The notes beneath the pieces were generated by a model. The model saw only the letters and a program-made list of their open reading frames with translations. It was not told the origin of the DNA and did no database searches. The position numbers and the translations under genes are program-made. A stretch of DNA of 64,000 nt from Amanita rubescens (lineage: Eukaryota > Basidiomycota > Agaricomycetes > Agaricales > Amanitaceae): the NCBI GenBank assembly GCA_015039365.1, contig WION01000030.1, positions 124,001 to 188,000 on the forward strand. Reading direction: 5' to 3'. Within the stretch, counting starts at the first letter, position 1. Each line of letters opens with the position of its first letter. Positions 9,240 through 19,843 of the stretch are shown in pieces.

Positions 9240-11331
9240 GCTCTTCTCGTATATTGGAGGCGGTCATAGTGGCGACAGGACGTGACTGTCCTCGTGTCGA
9301 TTGGCCTCGGCGATTCCCAAGGTTTCGTCGTGACGGTGGGGGTCCGGTGGTAGTGGTGGTGAAGCGGTTGCCCGGAGGGCGAGTATTTGTTCCTTGTCAT
9401 CTTCTTTCGATAAGCGGGGAAGGTTCGCCTTGTTCGAGTTGGGCAGAATCGATAGTAGTAGCGGGCGAAGCGGTAGAAATTCGTCTTTCAGGGATTTGTT
9501 CAAACGGCGTGGGCAGCGACGATTGTGTTATAGCGTCTGGATAAGTGGGGGGAGGGGTTTCCTCATGTACCAGTCCTCAGCGGATTTCTCGTCGTTGATG
9601 GTGTTCGGTAGTGTGATGCGGGGCTCCGCACATGTAACAGCCTTGAGTTCCAGGGATGTCTTCTCCTTCAAAGGCTAGGTTATTTGGTTCGAACGATACT
9701 AATCGTTCAGCTGAGGGATCAGGTCCGTGCAGGTGAAAGATAGTACGACGTGTCGGATTTTCAGGAATAGGGACATCGCGTCCTTCAATTGTATGTCCTG
9801 TTTGAAGTGCGATGACGGCGGCGTCTTGGTGTTTGTTACTGGTATTAGGTCTGTTAGGGTTACGATCGTGCCTCCATACGAGATTGTTAATCGTCGTTTG
9901 TAGTTGTCGTAGTATAGTTACATCCCAACCATCAGGAGTCATCATTGGGTTGAGACGGTCACTAAGGGTTCAAATACGTTCGAACGTAGCATTGACGGGA
10001 GTGCGGGGAAATACAGGGCGTCCGTGCATCCAGGCCATGCCAGTGTCTAAAGCAGGTTGTCGTGTTGGTTGGATGAAATGGTGACGATGTCCGGCAGTGG
10101 TAAGACGGACTGCTTCCTCGAGGTATACGTCTCCTCGTAAGTCACAGAACCAATGAATATTGTTCCAGATCATCAAGGTGATCCAGTGGTTGTGTTGCGG
10201 TTCTCGGAACCGGCGAGTGAGATTGATAATGACGTTAACGAGGGCCATCAGATCAGGGCGAACATATCTATTCAAGATGAACAGATAGTTGTTGGCAAAA
10301 GTCCAAGACGTGAACAACGTCCAGATTCGGTAAAAGGCTCGTCGAATAATCGGATCGATGAAGGAAGGGATGGCGTAGTGCGTCAAGATGACGTCAATAA
10401 CAGGGATATCAGGTGCAGGCACATTAAAATTGTCGTCGTTGACAGAAGCGTGCTGAAATAAGAACCTAGGAATAGGTCCTTCGGCAGGGAGTCTAGGCGC
10501 TGGGCTCATAGATTGAGTATAGGTTTCCCTCATTAAATCTAATGGGGTGTAAAGGGGCCTTGGCGATGGGGTGTTTTCTGGGAAGACAATAGGAATCGAG
10601 ATAGGATTGACGAGTCTTTCATTGATCTCGTCATCGGTGATGGCGTTAGCGGTGACGACATCGAGTTTGGCGGCGACAGCGTTAGCAGCAGCAGAAATGG
10701 CGGCGGTGGTTGCAGCATTGGTGGCGGCGATGGTCCTTGCTCTTTCAAGGTAGTTGTTAACGAGTTCTTTGTCGATAGGAGGAATTCCCATAGTAAAAGC
10801 GGTGGTATTGAACATGAGCAATCCTTCTCGCATGATCCGGATGTCTTCAGGGGTGGTGTCAGGACGTGGTCCGCGTGCGTAGGTGATGACCATTTGGTCT
10901 CTGGTGGCAAATACTTGAGCTACCATTTCCTGCATCTCAAGTGGCACAGGAGTATTAGGGGGAATAGCGTTCCCCATATCTGTGACGTTTCGCATTAGTT
11001 CTTCTATCGTAGAATTGTTCGATGATGGAAGGGTATAGGACGAATCAGAAGATAAAGAGTCTTCATTTCGGGGTATGAATTCCTCGTCAGAAGGAATTAT
11101 AGGGAACCATTCTGTACCGATAGATGTATAATGTAACATACAGATGGGAGGAGGAATTGGCAATGGCGTGGGCGATTCCTCTCTAGAAGGGGTTGGAGGG
11201 ACGGTTTCCTCGACGACTGTTGAAGCGGCTGGAGTAGCAGCGGCGGACAGGTTGTTGATGGGGGAGGACATGGTTTCAAGAACGGCGTTTTCGTGATTTA
11301 CGAGTAGTGGGGATAATTGCTGTGATTCCAT
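9240..11331 (-). pseudogene. Accessory frame downstream of Ty3 integrase, with stops
   Basis: It starts at an ATG at 11331 that overlaps the end of the chromodomain frame by about 56 nt. It runs 453 codons to a TGA at 9970, continues in the same frame for 122 more residues to a TGA at 9577, and then on through another TGA to the edge of element B. The first part is Pro/Ser/Thr-rich, then helical with W- and N-rich segments. Near 9600 there is a small Cys/His cluster, CYMCGAPHHTTEHH, resembling a loose zinc knuckle. The position after integrase is unusual for gag, and there is no obvious membrane segment to suggest an envelope. I do not recognise the product. The stops read as TGA where CGA would keep the frame open. 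Confidence 0.55.
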
Positions 11332-12891
11332 GTTGTTCCTTATATTCGTTTAAGGTCTCCTCGGAGTGTTCTAGGTTTTCCTCGGTTTCCCATGAATTGT
11401 CAGATGTCGGGTAGCCTTTCCATTTGACTAAAAATTGCCATTGGTTTCCTTTTCTTCGGTGCGAGACAATTGTCTCGATTTCGTATTCTTCTTTGTTATC
11501 TATAAGGTCTGGGGTTGGTCTAGTAAAGTTTGGACCATGTGTTTCGTTCTCGTGGTAAGGAGTAAGGAGTGAAACATGAAAAACGGGGTGAATCTTCCAT
11601 CTTGGGGGAAGTTCAAGTTTAGCGGTGACAGGTCCTAAGATCTTCTCGATCTTGAACGGTCCTTCTCGTCTAGGCGAGAATTTTCTTATTTGTCCTGTTT
11701 TCAGGTTTCATGAGTCTAGCCATACCAAGTCTCCTTCTTTAAATGTGGGAGATTTCCCTTTGACACGTTGAGTCATTAGCTGTCTGGCTAATTCGTGTGC
11801 GGCGAGAGCTTCGTCTCGTATTTGCGTTAAGACCTTGAAGCGGTCTTCAGCGGTGGGTACGTTGATTCGCGGGAATGCTGTGGGGATAGCCACAGGCTCT
11901 ATTCCAAACATGATTTCAAACGGCGTCATCTTGGTAGATTGATGTATCCGTTGGTTGTGCGCGAATTCTGCTAATGGTAGATGATCTTTCCACTGTTTTG
12001 GATGATCAACGCAGTATAACCGGAGGTAGGTTTCTAGCTCCTGATTGAGTCATTCCGATTCTCCGTCAGTTTGCGGATGAAAGGCGGTTGACTTTCTATG
12101 ATCAATTCCGAAGATTTTGCAGATTTCTTCGAAAACTTTGGAGGTAAATTGTGGTCCTCTATCAGAGATGAGGGTTGTCGGTAACCCGTAACGTTTGTAA
12201 ACGTCGTTGATGTAAGAATTGGCAGTATCCATAGCGGTAAAAGATTTTTTGCATGGTATGAATATTATGCCCTTTGTTAAGCCTTGATCGACCACGGTCA
12301 AAACAGAATCAAAACCGTCGATAATTGGCAGATCAGTGATGAAGTCCATCGAAACTTGTTCGAATGGGCGTGTGGCGTGGGATTTAATAGGCATCAAACC
12401 CGGTGTGATCGGGTGTGTATTAACCTTCATTTGTTGACATAAGGCACAGCCTTCGACCCATTTAGATACAGTTGTTGTCATTCCAGGCCAATAATAGTCG
12501 CGGCGGATAAGCTCTAGTGTCTTTAATTGTCCAGGGTGACCCATAACTACGGGGTCGTGATGTGATTTGATTATTTCGTTTTGTAATTCTTCGTTTTGAG
12601 GAACATAAATGCGTCCTTGATAACGAATGATGTTGTCGTCGTTCTTCCAGTCATTAAACTTTGATCGGAGGGGCAGTTTTCCGTGTTTAAGACCGTCGAT
12701 TACAACTCTAGCGAATTTGTCTTGTGGCAATAATTTAGTGATTTTATCTGCCCAAGATACATTGATCGCGGCAATAACCATGTCATCAGTGATCATGGTT
12801 TGCGGGATTTCTTTTGCTTTTGCCTCTTCTTCGTTAATATGGTCAGGGCGTCTCGATAAAGCGTCTGCCTGAATAAGTTTTGATCCAGGGA
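11276..12891 (-). pseudogene. Ty3 element 2 pol, RNase H tail, integrase, chromodomain (broken)
   Basis: The frame enters from the palindrome boundary with the RNase H end motif QADALSRRPDH. The integrase follows: an HHCC zinc domain (12,420-12,560), the first catalytic Asp in MDFITDLP, the second in SDRGPQF, and the Glu in TDGESE at about 12,053. A GPY-like segment and a chromodomain (WKGYPTSDNSWETEENL, near 11,385-11,440) close it, so this is a chromovirus. Two in-frame TGA stops (12,050 and 11,708) stand where Arg is expected. The polymerase part is missing, cut by the palindrome. The copy is dead but recent enough for all motifs to be readable. Confidence 0.88.
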
Positions 12892-15259
12892 CACCTGTTA
12901 AGCCGGCAAAGAACTGTTAATTAGCAGTGGACACAGGCCCTGTGTCCCTTGGTAATTAGCAAGGATGTTGGGCTTGCGGCTCACTTTCAATAAATCCCAA
13001 TAATTATATAGGGAAATTTTGATGAAGTCCCTTTTCCCACAACTAAAGTTACCATTTTTGGAAGGTGGGGGATGTTTGTACATGTTATGAGATGGGAATT
13101 GGATCAAAATAAAGGAACAAGGGGATAATTGCCATATTTGGTAAGATGGGTAGATTCCAAATAAGGAAAGCAAGTTAGGATGCCATTTTTGGAAGGTTGT
13201 GAGGGTGTTTGTACATATTTGTACATGTTATGGCACAAATTCCTTATTTGGAAATAGTTGCCAGATGTCAAATAAGGTGAAATAGGAAGCAATGTGATCG
13301 TGGGAAAATATTTCCTAAAATGGAAAGTGATTACGTAATCTCAGGGTCAATAAAATGTGTAGCCTTGGTCAGTGGCTTTCTAAATGTGGTTGTATGACAG
13401 TGTTTGGTGCTGATTTCATTGAGATATTCACTAATTGATTTTCAGGGTCAAATTTCTAAAAAAGGAAATAGATAATGTAATGTGTGCTTTAGGATCCAGT
13501 GGCGCATTTCCAAAAATGGAAATAGCGCACTTCGGACTTGCCATTTTGGGACATATCTGCTCACTGTTGGTGATGATGAGCAGAAAGAAATTGCAATATC
13601 TCCCTTAATACTGAATGTTTTTGTGGCGCGTTTTTTGGAACATATTCCTTATATGTATATGCACCTATCCACTATGTTAGAATGTAAAAAATGCAACTGG
13701 TTTCTGTCAGAATGCAACATGTCTTGCTCACTGTTGACAACAGTGAGGAGCAACAAATGACAATATCTCCATCAATACTGATTATTTCTGTGGCGCTTTT
13801 TTTGGTATGTCCCCATTAGGGATATAGGAAGGTATTTGGCATGTCAGAATACAAATAATATGTACCAATCATGCCACAAATGAAATTGGTGTGCTCACTG
13901 TCTGCCATGATGAGCAGCCATATCTCCACCAAAACAAGATCTTCCTGTGGCACTTTTTTGGATTCTGATTCCTTATCATAACAGAGTGTCATTCAGGGTA
14001 TCTGAAAGCAGATTACCCTGCTGATTAATGTGTAGTTTTCAGTTTCATGATAAAAGACTGAACATGATACAGAAAGAGTGGCTGACAAGTTGACATGTCA
14101 GGATAAATGGGAGATTCCACTTGATCTTGCCTAGGGATCCTCTGTTGTGACCCTCCCAATGTTTATCTTTGTTATGTGTGATCCCAAATCAAAAAAAGCG
14201 CCACAGAAAGATCTTGTTTTGGTGGAGATATGGCTGCTCATCATGGCAGACAGTGAGCACACCAATTTCATTTGTGGCATGATTGGTACATACTATTTGT
14301 ATTCTGACATGCCAAATACCTTCCTATATCCCTAATGGGGACATACCAAAAAAAGCGCCACAGAAATAATCAGTATTGATGGAGATATTGTCATTTGTTG
14401 CTCCTCACTGTTGTCAACAGTGAGCAAGACATGTTGCATTCTGACAGAAACCAGTTGCATTTTTTACATTCTAACATAGTGGATAGGTGCATATACATAT
14501 AAGGAATATGTTCCAAAAAACGCGCCACAAAAACATTCAGTATTAAGGGAGATATTGCAATTTCTTTCTGCTCATCATCACCAACAGTGAGCAGATATGT
14601 CCCAAAATGGCAAGTCCGAAGTGCGCTATTTCCATTTTTGGAAATGCGCCACTGGATCCTAAAGCACACATTACATTATCTATTTCCTTTTTTAGAAATT
14701 TGACCCTGAAAATCAATTAGTGAATATCTCAATGAAATCAGCACCAAACACTGTCATACAACCACATTTAGAAAGCCACTGACCAAGGCTACACATTTTA
14801 TTGACCCTGAGATTACGTAATCACTTTCCATTTTAGGAAATATTTTCCCACGATCACATTGCTTCCTATTTCACCTTATTTGACATCTGGCAACTATTTC
14901 CAAATAAGGAATTTGTGCCATAACATGTACAAATATGTACAAACACCCTCACAACCTTCCAAAAATGGCATCCTAACTTGCTTTCCTTATTTGGAATCTA
15001 CCCATCTTACCAAATATGGCAATTATCCCCTTGTTCCTTTATTTTGATCCAATTCCCATCTCATAACATGTACAAACATCCCCCACCTTCCAAAAATGGT
15101 AACTTTAGTTGTGGGAAAAGGGACTTCATCAAAATTTCCCTATATAATTATTGGGATTTATTGAAAGTGAGCCGCAAGCCCAACATCCTTGCTAATTACC
15201 AAGGGACACAGGGCCTGTGTCCACTGCTAATTAACAGTTCTTTGCCGGCTTAACAGGTG
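12892..15259. mobile_element. 2.37-kb palindromic (foldback-type) element
   Basis: Position x pairs with 28151 minus x. The arms, 12,892-13,957 and 14,194-15,259, look essentially identical in reverse complement (predicted peptides in the two arms are the same residue for residue), around a 236-bp unpaired centre. The outer ends are CACCTGTTAAGCCGGC and its complement. Close to each end is a second small palindrome, GGACACAGGCCCTGTGTCC. Each arm holds three diverged copies of a roughly 167-bp unit that begins with a TGCTCACTGT hairpin and ends TGTGGCGC followed by T. No transposase is encoded. It may be a foldback or long-TIR element, or an inverted duplication. Target duplications were not found. 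Confidence 0.75.
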
Positions 15260-15261
15260 CT

Positions 15262-15400
15262 GACCGGACCAGTCATAACCGGTTACAACTGGTTCGGTCA
15301 TGGTTACTAGATTTGGGGGTCGTTAAGTGACCGGTTACGGTCACGGTTTTTCCAAATTTGGGAAAAAAACTGGACCGGACCTGACCTGTAAACACTAGTT
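15262..15400. repeat. ACCGG-rich inverted repeat debris, possible hAT-type MITE end
   Basis: This short stretch is full of ACCGGT, GACCGGACC and GGTCACGG motifs in both orientations, with a GGACCGGACCTGACC end near 15,372. Such ACCGG-rich ends resemble those of fungal hAT-like miniature elements, but I could not find both ends or an 8-bp target duplication. It directly abuts the palindrome. The assignment is tentative. Confidence 0.35.
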
Positions 15401-16480
15401 ATGGCGTTTGTGGTCGAGGTGGCGTTTGCGGTTGATCATAAGTAGCCATAGCTTGTTTCGGGGACCACTTCAACTGAACTGCTTTCAATTCAAGAGTTGG
15501 AGAAGTCGGAGCTGATGGCAGCAGGATTGGGATCTACAAGCCATAAGCAACTGCCAACATACAGATGATCTAACTTGAGCACGCACTTTCTTGTTCAACA
15601 TTGCTACTGGATCATTCTTTGTAGACCCATGTCGCTTAGTAGAAATTGTGCTACCTTCTCTCAGCTTTCCACATTTGGGAGTGGTGGAGCTAATGGAGGG
15701 CGAGGGAGGTGGCCCATGGGTCAGCAACCGGTCGAAATCCAGCCTGAGGAAAATAGAAACCCACCCGGTGTCCATAACTTCCATTCATAACCATCCGTAA
15801 GCACATATCCATGGTGTTTGCACAGGTGGTCTTGAAGTGATAGGCAGCTCAGAGGGCATGGACGCTGAGCGCTGAGCGGCGAGCACGCCTGGGATGTCAC
15901 ATGTCACACATTATCTGGGTGCAACCCACACGGGTACGGGTACGGGTAGGAGCCCAGGTCCGGGTCTGGGTCAGCCTCTCCTGTACCCGCCTCCAAACCC
16001 ATACCCAGGCAATGGGTATGGGTATGTCATGGGGTACGGGTGCGGGTACGTCCCTGGATACCCAGGGGTTTACCCAAGCCAATCCCTACTATCATCTGCT
16101 ATTCAATGCTTTCTGATGAACCATGTCCATTTGGGTGGGCTACTTTGTTCCAGGTCATATCTCATCCATTCCCCAATGGATTTCCATCACCTAGAGTGTA
16201 ATTTGAATGCCATTTGATGCCAGTAGTATTACACTGTGTGATAAGTTATTATAACCATCAAAAACCAGTCATGACTGGTCATGCATCAGTTACACATTTA
16301 CTTAAGTCTGTCATATTTTCTCTGATGATTATTGTTAAGACATAACTTATGCAACTGTAACATATATAATGAGTAATGAAGAAAATGTATTACAGCCTTA
16401 CAGGCCTGTCAAACATGTCAGGTAATCATAATTTGAGAATCCCTTTACCATAACAGTCACCAATACACATGTGTCAGAAA
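15401..16480. other. Repeat debris with a GGGTAC array, no gene seen
   Basis: No convincing coding frame. The main structure is at 15,935-16,075: clustered GGGTACGGGTA and its complement TACCC, with GGGTATGGG variants, arranged as an imperfect inverted array. The rest is moderately AT-rich sequence with scattered inverted motifs such as ACCAGTCATGACTGGT (16,264-16,279), which looks like old transposon remains. Confidence 0.45.
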
Positions 16481-16525
16481 CTTGAAGCTTAACAATATCA
16501 CAGATCCAGGATCAAATATGGTGGC

Positions 16526-17371
16526 TCAACTTAAACCCACCAGACTCAGGATCCATACATTAGAAAAATTAGAAAAGACAGGCACTGAAATTACACCCGA
16601 AACCTCAGATATGCCATTAAAAGGGCAGAACATCCAGTCACTTATTGCAAAGATCAAACAAACTTCAAAGCCAAAGGTAAACCATGACATACCAAACCCA
16701 ACCAGATATTGTAGAGTTGTTGCCTACATTGTCATAACAAGACTGATTCAATGTGTAGCATAGTACTCACCTTGGATGTTTGTATTGCTGTTCTCAGACC
16801 AGCAATTTCTTGTTCTATCTTGGTGTCAACTTCCTTTATCTTTAGCTCTTGTCGACTACTCTCCTCGCGCATACGTCCCTTTTCTAAGTTCAAATCTAAT
16901 CTGACACCAGCTTGCGTTCGAGTTATCTCCTCTCGAAGACGCTGCTTCAGCTTCTCAATATCAGCTATCAGACGGTCGTTTTCAGCTCTCAGCATGGCCA
17001 AATCATTCTTTTCCATCAATTGCAATTCAGATTTGATTTGAGCAAAATCCACTTGTTGCGTGTACTGAAGCTGCGGATTGTGAATCAGTCAGAGATTTCT
17101 AAACAAATAATATCCAAAGGGGACTTACCTTCTCTTGCTCAGCTTTTGTTACCATGTTGCTAGTCATATTTCGTATACTCTCATCAATCACTTCGGCCAT
17201 CGCAGACATGATGCCCTCAGCTTGAGCACGATTCAAGCCTTCACGTTCAAGACGTTGAACAAAGTGATGCGTATCGAAGTGAAAATCAAGCAGGGGTCGA
17301 GAAGAAGAGAATGAGCGAATGATAAGAGGACGTAGCGTAAAGGATCGTTTTGGAGAGGTAATTCGCAGCAT
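16526..17371 (-). CDS. MCUR1/CCDC90-like (DUF1640) mitochondrial coiled-coil protein
   Basis: Three exons: 17,129-17,371, 16,771-17,070 and 16,526-16,723, with GTAAGT and GTGAGT donors. The protein starts with an Arg/Ser/Phe-rich presequence, then LDFHFDTHHFVQRLEREGL and a long coiled coil (residues 60-180), the hallmark of the CCDC90/MCUR1 family (yeast Fmp32). Relatives sit in the inner mitochondrial membrane and act in calcium-uniporter regulation or assembly of respiratory and proline enzymes. The family ends in a short transmembrane helix. Here exon 3 begins as expected (ATTLQYLVG) but then departs into an unrelated hydrophobic tail up to a TGA at 16,526, next to the transposon zone. The C-terminus is therefore doubtful. 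It lies head to head with MAK16. Confidence 0.8.
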
Positions 17372-17458
17372 AGCGCTATTGAAAGCCTGCAGTAACCACG
17401 CGATCAGTGTTAATACACACTACACGGTCAAACAAAGGTATTTTCCGCCCAAAACGAC
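17372..17458. promoter_or_regulatory. 87-bp bidirectional promoter, DUF1640 gene and MAK16
   Basis: The two start codons (17,371 minus and 17,459 plus) are 87 bp apart, so both 5' leaders and core promoters must fit here or overlap the genes. I see no clear TATA box. Confidence 0.6.
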
Positions 17459-18510
17459 ATGCAGAGCGATGATGTGATTTGGTCTGTCATTGGGAACCGG
17501 TTTTGCTCTTACAAAGTCAAGTAAGCTTCCTTCTTCTTTCAAACTATAGATTCATGATACGTTGTCCCAGAACTACAACACAGAATTTTTGCCGCAATGA
17601 ATACAACGTCACCGGTTTTTGCAATCGTCAATCGTGTCCACTAGCAAACTCGCGATACGCCACAGTAAGGGAGAAAGAAGGTGATGACACCCTTTCTTGC
17701 ATGCTACTCTCGCATTGAATGGAATTCAGGCACATTATACCTCTATGTAAAAACCATTGAACGAGCTCATTCGCCGGCCCACATGTGGGAGCGGATAAAA
17801 CTGTCTAATAATTACTCGAAGGCACTCTCACAGATCGATACTGAATTGTTACACTGGCCAAACTTTACAATCCACAAGTGCAAGCAACGAGTCACCAAGA
17901 TAACACAGTACCTCATAAAGATGAGGAGGCTAAAGCTACGCCAAGAGTAAGCTAAAGCTAGGTGTTGAGCCGTTACAAACTTATTTCTCAATATCAACTT
18001 TAGGCCTAAACTTACCGGAGTAAAGAAGAAGCTAGATCGTCGTGAAGCTGTGCGGGAGCGCAAGGCACTTGCCGCGGCCCATCTAGAAAAGTCCATTGAA
18101 AAGGAACTTCTTGAGCGGCTGAAATCAAAAGCTTACGGCGACGTGCCACTCAACGTGAACGAGCACGTCTGGCAGGCAATCCTCGATCGTGAAAAAGGTT
18201 TAAAATCTACTTCTGGCTCAACAGAGCTTGACATGCGAGACGAAGAGACCGATGAAGAGGAACTCGAAGAGGAGCTTGAGGAAGACTGGCTCGAACAGGA
18301 ATATGTGAGCGACATTAGCGACGAAGACATGAGTGACCTGGAGGAAGCGAGTGTAAGTTTCTGTTGATGCAATGTGACTAAGGCTCACAAGAAGATCAGA
18401 ACTACCGTGGCGATACTGAACACCGTGTGGGCGGACCACAAGTGGAAATCGAATATGAACAAGAAATGGAAAATGCATCATTGACTAAACCAACATCTGC
18501 CAATTGGTGA
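17459..18510 (+). CDS. MAK16: MAK16, 60S ribosome biogenesis factor
   Basis: Five exons: 17,459-17,520, 17,571-17,680, 17,730-17,946, 18,004-18,352 and 18,400-18,510. They give 282 residues, close to the family norm. The N-terminal half carries the highly conserved Cys-containing block [20 protein letters not shown] and the [21 protein letters not shown] segment. The middle has [20 protein letters not shown], a basic helix, and [13 protein letters not shown]. The C-terminus is acidic ([17 protein letters not shown]). MAK16 is a nucleolar protein needed for early pre-60S assembly. All joints stay in frame. It is convergent with SUR2, 76 bp from stop to stop. Confidence 0.97.
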
Positions 18511-18586
18511 TGCGAGAGAGCTAGTAAACAAGTCTATACACTATATTATCATCATCGTTTCACGGTTTTCATAAAGTTGTGCCTCG

Positions 18587-19639
18587 TCACTTTTTTTTTC
18601 CTTCCATCTCCTGACGACGGCGTACAACATCCTGTCGTGTCAAACGTGTACCTAGGATGGCATCCCAGTGGACAAAAAAAGGCTGTGCAAAATTGGATTT
18701 AATTCCAAAGGCCTGATACCTGTCAGTTGTATTCTTATATATGGAAGCGTAATCATACTTGATGATGAATGTCATGATAATCTGCATTATTGCCTGTCAT
18801 AAGCTGAAGGGGATCGAAAGGCAGATTATAGCCACAATGGTCATCCACGGTCTTGAGCGTTGACAAGATGAAAAGGGCCATCGCCTGCCGAGTCGTCAAA
18901 CCAGCAACATGCTCTGCAAGACCAGCACCCAAAGAATCTAGCAGGAAACCTTCGACAGGGTGATTGTATAAAGCGCCAAAGGCATATGGCACGTATAAAC
19001 GATGGTGCCATGAATGTAAATGTCGATATAGGAATTTATTGGTATGCATGAAGCGGTGAAGGAAGTACTGCCAGGTATCGATGATAAATCTATTAAAAAA
19101 ATGTTAAAGTTTGAAAGTGGGCATTTCGTATCTGAATCTCACATGGCGAAAGCGAATTGAGCAGCAGGTATAAGCCACCAGTACGTGAGATGTGTCACCT
19201 GGGGTAGCATGCTTCGTCCCCACCCCCCTAAATATCGAGTTAGAAGAGGTTGGAAGAACGTTCCAATATCTCGCATCCTCTCCGCATGATTGAGAATCCG
19301 CTTTTCCGAGACCCAGCCGAGGCCAAACAATGTTTGAATGGCTTGCTGGAGAGTGACAGCACCAACGACGTGCAACCGCGATACAAGATTTCTCTGTTTC
19401 GCCTCATCTGACTCGTGGATTCTATATTTTTCTAGCCATTTCCAGCCAGATACGTCGAGGCAGTGAAAGACCATGGAAAGGAACCAGTAAGCAACGATTG
19501 GCGAAGCGACTGCGATGAACCGGTCGGGTACTCCATCGACCAGGTGCTCTTTTGAAGAGTAATAGAATGGGATGTTGGCTGGGCCAAAAAGCCATTCATC
19601 CTCGGGGCCACTGGCGCATGATGTCTGGTTCATGTGCAT
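18587..19639 (-). CDS. SUR2: Sphinganine C4-hydroxylase (fatty acid hydroxylase superfamily)
   Basis: Three exons: 19,143 to about 19,639, 18,759-19,089 and 18,587-18,712. The three di-iron histidine boxes are present: HRFMH, HSWHH and HDIHH, the last just before the second intron. The stretch YVPYAFGALYNHPVEGFLLD and the C-terminal FGIKSNFAQPFF are diagnostic of Sur2, which hydroxylates dihydrosphingosine at C4 to phytosphingosine in the ER. Hydrophobic segments at residues about 40-60 and 120-150 fit membrane helices. I chose the ATG at 19,639 (MHMNQTS); the ATG at 19,633 is equally good, and the in-frame ATG at 19,780 would add an unconserved leader. Confidence 0.95.
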
Positions 19640-19843
19640 GTTGGTGGCGGCGTGCCACAAAGAGCAGCTCAAGCGATGCGTGGGAAAAGGTACGGATGAT
19701 GGCATGTGCTGGCATCGGGTCATAAAATAACTACCGGTTTTGGTACAACGGTCAATATTTATCCTGTTCCCCATATACACTTCTTCGGGATATTATATAT
19801 GTTCGTATTTTTACACCTATGTTAAAAGTCCACATCCGGTTGA

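Noticed and set aside
13482..14669. Identical 92-codon frames in the two palindrome arms as a possible protein
   Set aside because: They are identical only because the arms are copies of each other; the peptide has no recognisable motif and the underlying DNA is a set of hairpin repeats.
16482..16763. Plus-strand frame of 93 codons opposite the DUF1640 last exon
   Set aside because: No family recognised and it overlaps a splice acceptor of the minus-strand gene; possibly transposon remains but unsupported.
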